DNA of 28,043 bases, taken from the IMG/VR virus record IMGVR_UViG_3300008267_000305, positions 1 to 28,043 of that record. One strand, written 5' to 3'. This document shows, in pieces, positions 5,704-11,665 of the stretch. Under the pieces are notes generated by a model that made no database searches, was not told the origin of the DNA, and was given only the letters and a program-made list of their open reading frames with translations. The position numbers were made by a program, and so were the translations under genes. The number at the start of each line of letters is the position of its first letter. Within the stretch, counting starts at the first letter, position 1. The DNA is from a virus.

Positions 5704-6328
5704 GTTAATTGACGTTCAACAGGGTTCGGGCGACTGGTTGTCTGCCCGCGTGGGTCGCGTTACGTCGTCGCGGCTTAAAGACGTATGCGATTTTTTGAAG
5801 TCCGGTAAGTCGTCGGCTGCGCGTGATGGTTATTTAATCGAAATCGTCACGGAGCGATTGACCGGCCAACCTGTCCCGCACTTTACCAACTCGGCAATGC
5901 AACACGGCACGGATAACGAACCGGCTGCACGCGTCGAGTACGCATGGTCGCGGCAAATCGAAGTCGAGGAAACCGGCTTGTGGGTTCACGAAAAACGGAT
6001 GTTTGGCGGATCGCCCGACGGCTTGGTTGGGAAAGACGGGTTAATCGAAATCAAATGCCCGTGGTCAAGTGGCATACACGTTCGCACCATCCTTAACGGG
6101 ATGCCGGACGAACACGCTTACCAAATCCAAGGTAACTTATATGTGACCAATCGAAGTTACGCGGACTTCATTTCGTACGACCCACGAATGCCGGAAGGTT
6201 TGAAGTTGTACGTACAACGCATCGAACGCGACGAAAAAATGATTTCGTTGATCGAAGAAAACGTCGACCAGTTCTTAACCGAAGTCGACGCTATGGTTAC
6301 AAAACTACGGGAAATTCAAAATGTCTAA
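5696..6328 (+). CDS. YqaJ / lambda Exo-type recombination exonuclease
   Basis: 210 residues from ATG 5696 (a GTG two codons earlier is less likely), with TAGGCGGTG upstream. Motifs of the YqaJ viral recombinase family are intact: GTDNEPAAR (Glu75), GGSPDGLVG (Asp108) and LIEIKCP (Glu118, Lys120). An N-terminal WLSARVGRVTSSRLKDV matches the conserved entry helix. The enzyme is expected to resect one strand of double-stranded ends 5'-3' and to hand the single strand to the annealing protein encoded immediately downstream (8-base overlap). Length and order match phage Exo/RecT (SynExo) pairs. Confidence 0.9.
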   Translation: MNRLIDVQQGSGDWLSARVGRVTSSRLKDVCDFLKSGKSSAARDGYLIEIVTERLTGQPVPHFTNSAMQHGTDNEPAARVEYAWSRQIEVEETGLWVHEKRMFGGSPDGLVGKDGLIEIKCPWSSGIHVRTILNGMPDEHAYQIQGNLYVTNRSYADFISYDPRMPEGLKLYVQRIERDEKMISLIEENVDQFLTEVDAMVTKLREIQNV

Positions 6329-7007
6329 TGCAATCGTATCGGTAAACGATATTCAAACCATGGCTGTTGCCGTGGCGAAGTCGGGAATGTTTGGCGTGCG
6401 AACGCCAGAGCAAGCCATGTCGCTAATGCTTATCGCGCAAGCCGAAGGTTTGCACCCAGCCATTGCGGCGCGTGATTACCATGTGATAAACGGAAAGCCC
6501 GCATTAAAGTCGGATGCAATGCTGGCCCGATTCCAGACTGCGGGCGGTCGCGTCGAGTGGCTCGACTTTACGGACGACAAGGTATCTGCACGCTTCACGC
6601 ACCCGCAGGGTGGTTCGGTCGTTGTCGACTGGACCATCGAACGTGCCAAGCGTGCCGGTGTTGCCAATAACCCGACGTGGGCAAAGTTCCCACGCGCCAT
6701 GTTGAAAGCCCGCGTGATTAGCGAAGGTGTCCGCACGGTGTACCCCGGCGTTACGGTCGGCACGTATACGGTTGAGGAAGTACGCGACATGGCCGGTACG
6801 CCAGTGGCGTATACGGAAATGGAAACGGCAGTCGATCCGGTCGACGCAATCATGGCCGCGGCAGATTTGGACGCGTTAAAGAATGCGTACATTGCTGCGA
6901 TCAAAGCCGCTAAAAAAGCGAAAGACGGCGAGTTAGAACGCCGCTTAAACGAAGCAAAGGACCGGCGCAAGTCGGAGTTAGAAGCAATCACGGTGGAAGT
7001 TGAATAA
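6321..7007 (+). CDS. recT: RecT-family single-strand annealing protein
   Basis: 228 residues; ATG overlaps the exonuclease stop. Features of the RecT family are visible: an N-terminal helical part with PEQAMSLMLIAQAEGLHP, the ARDYHVINGKPALKSDAMLA strand-turn-helix, a beta region (VEWLDFTDDKVSARFTHP), then WAKFPRAMLKARVISEGVR and a Tyr/Glu segment (GTYTVEEVRD). RecT proteins coat single-stranded DNA and anneal it to complementary strands. The C-terminal ~60 residues are a Lys/Glu-rich helix (AAIKAAKKAKDGELERRL). Pairing with the upstream Exo and the downstream SSB-tail protein makes a compact recombination module. Confidence 0.85.
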   Translation: MSNAIVSVNDIQTMAVAVAKSGMFGVRTPEQAMSLMLIAQAEGLHPAIAARDYHVINGKPALKSDAMLARFQTAGGRVEWLDFTDDKVSARFTHPQGGSVVVDWTIERAKRAGVANNPTWAKFPRAMLKARVISEGVRTVYPGVTVGTYTVEEVRDMAGTPVAYTEMETAVDPVDAIMAAADLDALKNAYIAAIKAAKKAKDGELERRLNEAKDRRKSELEAITVEVE

Positions 7008-7261
7008 TGGAAAGGAAAGACAATAGCGGTGCGCTGTTTAAGAATGACCGCAAACGCGAAGGTAAAAAGGACGCCGACTATCGCGGCAAAGCGGTTATCG
7101 CTGGCGTCGAATACTACGTCGATGCGTGGGTTAACGAATCCAAGGACGGTCGAAAGTATTTCGGCGTGAAGTACAAACCCGTTGGCGAATCTAGCGCGGC
7201 TCCGGCTCCGAAAGCGGCCCCGGCTGTCGATCCAGAATTCGACGACGAAATTCCGTTCTAA
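7007..7261 (+). CDS. Small protein with SSB-type C-terminal tail
   Basis: 84 residues; TAATG overlap with recT. The N-terminal half (KDNSGALFKNDRKREGKKDADYRG, then AVIAGVEYYVDAWVNESKDG and KYFGVKYKP) looks like a small beta domain found next to phage recombination genes. A flexible Ala/Pro linker (PAPKAAPAV) leads to the acidic end PEFDDEIPF, which closely matches the C-terminal tail of bacterial SSB (DFDDDIPF) used to recruit host repair proteins. It is too short to be a full canonical SSB, although the beta part might be a reduced OB fold. Probably binds single-stranded DNA or recruits host SSB partners to the Exo/RecT complex. Confidence 0.65.
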   Translation: MERKDNSGALFKNDRKREGKKDADYRGKAVIAGVEYYVDAWVNESKDGRKYFGVKYKPVGESSAAPAPKAAPAVDPEFDDEIPF

Positions 7262-7326
7262 TCATTCGTGATCGCGCCACGCTCCCTAGCGGTACGCCGA
7301 CGCCGTGCGCGTAGTCGGCAACTCTT

Positions 7327-7455
7327 ATGAATACAGATTCAAAAGACAAGGTAACAACCGTGATCGTTGGGATAGGCGGAACCGTCCTGCTTGCAATCGT
7401 CACGGGTATTTTTGTTGGCGTAACGTGGAAGGTCGCGCAATGGATAATCAATTGA
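7327..7455 (+). CDS. Small single-pass membrane protein
   Basis: 42 residues. MNTDSKDKVTTVIVGIGG begins a predicted single helix (VIVGIGGTVLLAIVTGIFVG) with a short tail WKVAQWIIN. No strong ribosome binding site precedes it, so it could be a weakly translated or spurious frame. It overlaps the next start by 16 bases. The 65 bases before it contain no other recognisable feature. Confidence 0.4.
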   Translation: MNTDSKDKVTTVIVGIGGTVLLAIVTGIFVGVTWKVAQWIIN

Positions 7456-7634
7456 TTTGGGATAATAAGTCGATTTGGGGCGACGCTGTGATCAAGCGTC
7501 AGCGCGAAGAAATCCAGTTTCTTAATGGCCGCGTGGCCGCGCTGGATGAAGAAAACCAAATGCTTCGCAAGTTGCTGAAAGACTGGCAAACCGGACAGCG
7601 CCAGTATCACGGCAAGGAAGTCCACACTCGCTAA
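7440..7634 (+). CDS. Small coiled-coil protein
   Basis: 64 residues from ATG 7440; longer in-frame starts would lie in the membrane-protein frame. The sequence is dominated by one long predicted helix with a heptad-like pattern (EIQFLNGRVAALDEENQMLRKLL), suggesting a parallel coiled coil. The stop TAA forms TAATG with the next gene. Role unknown. Confidence 0.55.
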   Translation: MDNQLIWDNKSIWGDAVIKRQREEIQFLNGRVAALDEENQMLRKLLKDWQTGQRQYHGKEVHTR

Positions 7635-8089
7635 TGTTGGTCCAACTGTCAGCACAGGAAATAATGCTGGCGGCTAATGCCGGGGTAGTACGTCGCGTGC
7701 GTGCTATCTCGGCAAATGCACAACGGACGCACGGGCAACCGGATAATAATCGTTGGGAACAGGATATAGAAGGTTGCTGCGCGGAAATGGCCGTATGCAA
7801 AGCGTTCGGCATTTATTGGACCGGTGCGGAACGCATCCGGGCAAATGACGCTGGATCATTCGACGTGCGGTACACTCCGCACCCGAACGGCTGTCTAATT
7901 CTGCACGACGAGGACCCGGACCGGCGCTTTGTGCTGGTTATTGGCAAGTACGGCGTCTATAGGCTGGCCGGTTGGATTGATGCGGTCGAAGGTAAGGTGG
8001 AGCGATTTTGGGGCGACAAAGGCCACAATCGACCGGCGTATTGGATACCGCAAGACGAATTGCACCCGATGGACACACTAGATAGGTGA
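7634..8089 (+). CDS. Hypothetical phage protein, possible PD-(D/E)XK-like fold
   Basis: 151 residues. A segment with RWEQDIEGCCAEMAVCKAFG, then DAGSFDVRYT, then GCLILHDEDPDRRFVLVIG and YRLAGWIDA follows the order helix (Glu), strand (Asp), strand, strand seen in a family of small phage proteins that resemble reduced PD-(D/E)XK nucleases. The expected E-x-K is replaced by HDED, so catalysis is doubtful. The C-terminal PAYWIPQDELHP is typical of the same group. Translationally coupled to the coiled-coil gene. Confidence 0.6.
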   Translation: MLVQLSAQEIMLAANAGVVRRVRAISANAQRTHGQPDNNRWEQDIEGCCAEMAVCKAFGIYWTGAERIRANDAGSFDVRYTPHPNGCLILHDEDPDRRFVLVIGKYGVYRLAGWIDAVEGKVERFWGDKGHNRPAYWIPQDELHPMDTLDR

Positions 8090-8092
8090 CAA

Positions 8093-8233
8093 ATGGAAAC
8101 GATTAAAGCGAAGTTCGTTGCGTTTTGGACCTACTTAAAAACGCTGGTTACGGGAATTGAACCGCAAAAGCCGGAACCGCCGAAGTCGGCTAGTCGGCGC
8201 AATGCTCCCGTGCGTAAGGTCGTGAAGAAATAA
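8093..8233 (+). CDS. Small hypothetical protein
   Basis: 46 residues from ATG 8093, preceded by GGTGA. A hydrophobic, aromatic helix (IKAKFVAFWTYLKTLVTGI) is followed by a Pro/Lys/Arg-rich tail (PEPPKSASRRNAPVRKVVKK). Probably peripheral membrane or DNA associated. It is the last plus-strand gene and its 3' end overlaps the end of the convergent late operon by 44 bases. No clear terminator is seen at that junction. Confidence 0.5.
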   Translation: METIKAKFVAFWTYLKTLVTGIEPQKPEPPKSASRRNAPVRKVVKK

Positions 8234-8396
8234 ACAGCACGCCGTCGCACTTACAGTCGCCGTCAAGCGGCTGGTTTACCGCTGGATGCGTGCAACAAAA
8301 CGCCGCGTTGCGGTACTTAAAGAAATGGCAATTCTGGCAACGGTCGTGTTCGCAATACGACAGTTCGTCTAGTTGCTCTTGGGTAAGGACACCCAT
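8190..8396 (-). CDS. Cys-rich small protein, probable metal binding
   Basis: 68 residues from ATG 8396; a longer start at 8477 would lie well inside the phosphoesterase gene. The sequence SYCEHDRCQNCHFFKYRN then CCTHP and GDCKC gives a spaced set of Cys and His likely to bind zinc or a metal cluster. The start overlaps the end of the metallophosphoesterase gene by 28 bases and the gene ends the visible late operon. Function unknown. Confidence 0.6.
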   Translation of the reverse strand: MGVLTQEQLDELSYCEHDRCQNCHFFKYRNAAFCCTHPAVNQPLDGDCKCDGVLFISSRPYAREHCAD

Positions 8397-9565
8397 TCTG
8401 TTTTTTCCGTAGTCGTTTTGCGTTGTACGAATATCGGCATACGAAACGTGATGCCGTGCTGTGGATGCGTAATCCACATGGCTTGCTGTGCTTGCTCAAC
8501 GTCGAAGTTGTTAGCGTCGGCGTATTCATCGTATCCCTTCAACGACCCATTGACACAAAATCGCGTCAGATGGATGTATTGATGCCAGTGTCCTAGCATC
8601 ATTACGTCAAAGGACCGGTCGGTTTGTCCGTTGCGTGCGCGTTTCTTTTTATCGCCCCGGCTAATCGGGCCTAGTGCGCCAATCATGCCGTCGCCACCTC
8701 GGAATTGGTCACCATGAGTAAGCAAATAACGCGTGTTATGAACCATAAAGTACGCGTCCGGCCCCTCGGGAATTAGGAAGGTCACGCGTTTGTCGTTCTC
8801 GAAATACCGCTGCAACAATTGGTACAGCAACCAATCGAAGTTAGTGTGATTGCGCCGCTTGGCGCGTGGCTTGCGGCTGGTCCGGCCATGGTTGCCAGTG
8901 ACGCATGGCACGAACACGTTTCCGAATTCGTCTGCCAAGGTTCGAATACACCACGCCAGCACGCCGACCAACTCCAGCAATGCGGGCATGGTCGGAACCT
9001 CGTTAGTCTCCGACAGTTCTTCGTGTATGTCGCCGGATAGCATATCGCCACCCAACGCGAAGACGACGCCCGGATATTTGCCGCGCAAATGGTTACGCAA
9101 TAGGTCGATGGCGACATTAATAAAGGTTCGCGCCCTTTCCTTTGCTATCGTCATGTTGTATTCGTTAACGCCGCCGATTTCGGCTGGCCGTACAACCTCG
9201 CCAAAGTGCCAGTCGGACGCAAACAGCGTCGGCACACCCATAAGGTCGGTTGCGGGTTTGCTCGGCTTGGTTAACCAGTCCGGCGTTTTCGGCGTGGCTG
9301 CGGCTACCTTCAGCAGTTCGGCCCGTACCGCTTCGTCGGTTAATTGCTGTTTTTGTAACTGCTTAACCTGTTGGCGAAGGTAGATTAGTTCGTTGTCGCC
9401 TTTAATCTTGCGCTTCTCGCCGTTTTCTACGTTGTCAACGTGAGAAATTACGGTTTGGCGGTGAAGTCCTAACTCGCGTGCGGTTGCCGATACATTTCTG
9501 TCGTTGCGGCAAAACGCTTCGTATACGTCTTGCGATATTAGGTTTTTAGGTCTTCGGTCTGTCAT
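8369..9565 (-). CDS. Calcineurin-like metallophosphoesterase with N-terminal HTH
   Basis: 398 residues. Residues 8-45 form a helix-turn-helix (YEAFCRNDRNVSATARELGL then HRQTVISHVDN), followed by a coiled-coil-like linker (about 55-88). The phosphoesterase domain has all metal and active-site motifs: ASDWH (Asp118, His120), GGDMLSGD (Asp174), TGNHG (Asn225, His226), LTHGDQ (His284) and LGHWHQ (His326, His328). The domain therefore should be active on phosphoester bonds, possibly in DNA or nucleotides. HTH plus phosphoesterase architectures occur in phages but their substrate is not settled. Located downstream of the lysis genes in the late operon; the start overlaps the preceding gene by 20 bases. 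Confidence 0.8.
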   Translation of the reverse strand: MTDRRPKNLISQDVYEAFCRNDRNVSATARELGLHRQTVISHVDNVENGEKRKIKGDNELIYLRQQVKQLQKQQLTDEAVRAELLKVAAATPKTPDWLTKPSKPATDLMGVPTLFASDWHFGEVVRPAEIGGVNEYNMTIAKERARTFINVAIDLLRNHLRGKYPGVVFALGGDMLSGDIHEELSETNEVPTMPALLELVGVLAWCIRTLADEFGNVFVPCVTGNHGRTSRKPRAKRRNHTNFDWLLYQLLQRYFENDKRVTFLIPEGPDAYFMVHNTRYLLTHGDQFRGGDGMIGALGPISRGDKKKRARNGQTDRSFDVMMLGHWHQYIHLTRFCVNGSLKGYDEYADANNFDVEQAQQAMWITHPQHGITFRMPIFVQRKTTTEKTEWVSLPKSN

Positions 9566-9875
9566 AAGTAGATGGCTCGAATGTAACTAATGCTTGCGCG
9601 AGTAAATGCGCGGTCGAGTCGATAAAGACTTCATCGCTGCACAGTTCGTGATAACCCGCAATGTCAGTGATGCAATGCAGCAATTCGTGAACGAATGTCT
9701 GTTGTCGGTTTGACCCTTTCAGTGATCCGATAATTTCGATGCGGTACTGATCCGGCAAATACATTCCCACGCAATTTTTACCGTGCTTCCACTTCTTAAC
9801 GGGAACCGTTACAACCTCGATTTTATGCGCTGCGACCATAAAACTGGAAGGAATGCCGTCGTTACGTCGTGCCAT
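9546..9875 (-). CDS. HExxH metallopeptidase-like protein
   Basis: 109 residues from ATG 9875, which has GGGGG just upstream and overlaps the endolysin end by 14 bases. The helix QTFVHELLHCITD gives HELLH (His63, Glu64, His67), the zinc-binding motif of many metallopeptidases, followed by DEVFIDSTAHLL where an acidic third ligand may lie. An upstream beta region (MYLPDQYRIEIIG) fits the short metallopeptidase-like domains found in phages. A protease or a peptidoglycan role near the lysis genes is possible; substrate unknown. Confidence 0.65.
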   Translation of the reverse strand: MARRNDGIPSSFMVAAHKIEVVTVPVKKWKHGKNCVGMYLPDQYRIEIIGSLKGSNRQQTFVHELLHCITDIAGYHELCSDEVFIDSTAHLLAQALVTFEPSTYDRPKT

Positions 9876-10359
9876 GTAACCCCCGCATATATAGCCGTTG
9901 CTCGTCGAGTCGACGCTTAACCAGCCCCGGCAGTACACGACCGCCGCCTTTGGTCCACTTCATAAATTCTTCGGCTGCGCCTTCGTAGTCGCCGCGATTG
10001 TGTTTCATCCGAAGACTGGACCGCTGCAAGTTTCCCAAGCCGACGTTAAACGAGAAACTTACTAGTGCGTCAAATTGGCCTTGATGATTAACAGCAGTAG
10101 GGCAATATCGGGCCACGCCGCGCTCAAATCGCGCAAGGTCCGAAACAAGTAAAGCGTTAATTTCGTCATTGCTCCATGTCCGATTATCTTCTGGCCGTAA
10201 CTGGAACTGTAGCCTATCGGATACAGTCAGTTTTGCTTGCTCGGGGTACAGCACATGTCCCACGGCCACGGTCCATAGTTTAGCCGGACACAAATACGGC
10301 CTGTTTCTTACGCCTTCATGGTGGCTGATCATTGCGATTGCCGCCGGACTAACTTTCAT
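9862..10359 (-). CDS. Endolysin, GH24 (T4-type) lysozyme
   Basis: 165 residues from ATG 10359, which overlaps the holin stop as ATGA (a start ten codons upstream is possible but lies inside the holin gene). The catalytic pattern is E-x8-(D/C)-x5-T: Glu15, Cys24, Thr30 in HHEGVRNRPYLCPAKLWTV, followed by GH. Cys in place of Asp is a known variant of this family. Conserved later motifs include FDALVSFSFNVGLGNLQ and W.KGGGRVLPGLVKRR. No signal peptide or anchor is evident, so export depends on the adjacent holin. It hydrolyses peptidoglycan glycan bonds. Confidence 0.9.
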   Translation of the reverse strand: MKVSPAAIAMISHHEGVRNRPYLCPAKLWTVAVGHVLYPEQAKLTVSDRLQFQLRPEDNRTWSNDEINALLVSDLARFERGVARYCPTAVNHQGQFDALVSFSFNVGLGNLQRSSLRMKHNRGDYEGAAEEFMKWTKGGGRVLPGLVKRRLDEQRLYMRGLHGTT

Positions 10360-10841
10360 TTTTTCTGGAATGCTTGTGATCCAAACCAAAACGCAATAAT
10401 GGACGACAGAATAATCATTTCGTCATCGCCAAAGACGTTTTCCATTGCTTCGACAAACGGAATGCCGGTCGAGTAGGCGTACCAGACGCCAGCAATGTTT
10501 AGCGCGACCAACTCCAGCACGAAAATATAGGTAACAACCGGTCGCACGCTGGCGCGAAGGTTGATGATCCACTGCGACGCGCCTTTTCCAATTTCCATGT
10601 CGTGCTGATACAGCGCCACGCGTTCCTCTGCGGCTGTCTCCATGGCGATTTGCTCGGTCTTGATTTCCTCGACGCGGGCCTGTGCGATAAATCCTTTTTC
10701 GGCAAGTGCTAACTCGCGTTCCTTCTGCGCCATTACTAACGCTAGTTCGTGCTTCTTGTCTTGCTTGTCTTGGAAGATTTGCAGAATCTTCGGCAAGCCG
10801 CCAGCAAGGAACGATAAGAATGTCGATAATAACGTCGTCAT
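10356..10841 (-). CDS. Holin, GTA-type three-TM family (PF11351-like)
   Basis: 161 residues. An N-terminal hydrophobic/amphipathic segment (LLSTFLSFLAGGLPKILQIF) is followed by a long charged helix rich in Lys/Glu/Ala (about residues 25-80). Two C-terminal membrane segments then follow (VTYIFVLELVALNIAGVWYA and IILSSIIAFWFGSQAF). The ending FWFGSQAFQKK is typical of the holin family first described from gene transfer agents. It would permeabilise the inner membrane at lysis and release the endolysin encoded immediately downstream. Confidence 0.8.
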   Translation of the reverse strand: MTTLLSTFLSFLAGGLPKILQIFQDKQDKKHELALVMAQKERELALAEKGFIAQARVEEIKTEQIAMETAAEERVALYQHDMEIGKGASQWIINLRASVRPVVTYIFVLELVALNIAGVWYAYSTGIPFVEAMENVFGDDEMIILSSIIAFWFGSQAFQKK

Positions 10842-10851
10842 TTGGCGTGCC

Positions 10852-11004
10852 TCACTTATCCCGTTTGTTCACTAGGTCGAACAGTGTTTTTATCTTGTCT
10901 TCGAGTACCGCAACCCGTAAGTCGAGTTTCGATAGAACGATAATTAGCGTAATCAGTGCGAGTATGACCGGCCATGCACGCGTGAAGATTTCGAATAGTT
11001 CCAT
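10852..11004 (-). CDS. Small membrane protein with coiled-coil tail
   Basis: 50 residues from ATG 11004, immediately downstream of a G-rich ribosome binding site (GGGGGGCGGCT). One N-terminal membrane segment (WPVILALITLIIVLSKL) is followed by a charged helix (LRVAVLEDKIKTLFDLVNKRDK). It sits between another membrane/coiled-coil gene and the holin, so it may be a lysis accessory such as an antiholin or a spanin-like partner. No lipobox Cys is present, which argues against an o-spanin. Confidence 0.6.
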   Translation of the reverse strand: MELFEIFTRAWPVILALITLIIVLSKLDLRVAVLEDKIKTLFDLVNKRDK

Positions 11005-11020
11005 AGCCGCCCCCCATCGT

Positions 11021-11278
11021 TTAGCGTCGCTCTAACACTCGGTCTAGTTTTGTTTCTATGCTCTTTAATCGCTCGGTTTGACTAGCCATCTGCGCCTCAA
11101 TCACGGCAATGCGCCGGTCGGCTTCTGGCTGAATCTTGACCGCCTCGACAACTTCCAGACGTTTCGAAATTCCTTCTAATCGTTCCGTAATCTGGCCCAT
11201 GGCGTAGACCAAACCAAATACCAACGCTACGTCGAGGACTAGCGATCCGGGCGGAACCTTAAATTTCGATACGTCCAT
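11021..11278 (-). CDS. Small membrane protein with coiled coil, lysis region
   Basis: 85 residues. An N-terminal membrane segment (GSLVLDVALVFGLVYAMGQI) is followed by a long Glu/Arg/Ile helix with heptad character (ITERLEGISKRLEVVEAVKI and RLKSIETKLDRVLERR). The single N-terminal helix plus periplasmic or cytoplasmic coiled coil resembles i-spanin topology, though position before the holin and absence of an o-spanin partner leave this open. It follows the fibre-associated gene after three bases. Confidence 0.6.
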   Translation of the reverse strand: MDVSKFKVPPGSLVLDVALVFGLVYAMGQITERLEGISKRLEVVEAVKIQPEADRRIAVIEAQMASQTERLKSIETKLDRVLERR

Positions 11279-11281
11279 AAG

Positions 11282-11665
11282 TTATCCCTCAATCAAAACG
11301 GCAAAGGTCTTTTTCAGATACGGCCACGGGTCGATTTGGAACACATACCCGCCCGGTCCCGGCAACGAAATACTAAATTCTGTTGACGCTTGATAGACTT
11401 CGTAGCGATCCGGCAACGTGACGTTAATAATCGCGTTGTCGGGTAATCCGGTAATCGTGACCGTATTTCCAGCGACCGTATGCGTTACGCTCGACGGCTG
11501 CTTGTCGACAAACTCGCTGCCGTTCCAGTAGGAATTAGCCGCGTTTGCAGACTCGCATTCGATAAATTCCGCGCCATCCGGCTTCGGACGTAGCGGCAGT
11601 AGTTCGGGTTCGCACGTAAAAATGCCGACAATGCGACCGTTCGATGCAACCGTGGCGTATCTCAT
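11282..11665 (-). CDS. Hypothetical tail-fibre-associated protein
   Basis: 127 residues; ATG overlaps the stop of the J-like gene (ATGA). The N-terminus ([20 protein letters not shown]) and a [11 protein letters not shown] motif are typical of small phage proteins encoded after tail-tip or fibre genes, sometimes called fibre assembly or cap proteins. A Thr/Val-rich centre ([20 protein letters not shown]) is predicted beta. No catalytic residues seen. Confidence 0.6.
   Translation of the reverse strand: MRYATVASNGRIVGIFTCEPELLPLRPKPDGAEFIECESANAANSYWNGSEFVDKQPSSVTHTVAGNTVTITGLPDNAIINVTLPDRYEVYQASTEFSISLPGPGGYVFQIDPWPYLKKTFAVLIEG

Noticed and set aside
7262-7326. tRNA or small RNA between the SSB-tail gene and the next gene.
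   Set aside because: No cloverleaf, no terminator and only weak inverted repeats.
8177-8260. Bidirectional terminator at the convergent gene ends.
   Set aside because: Only a short GCCGA/TCGGC stem with no T tract on either strand was found.
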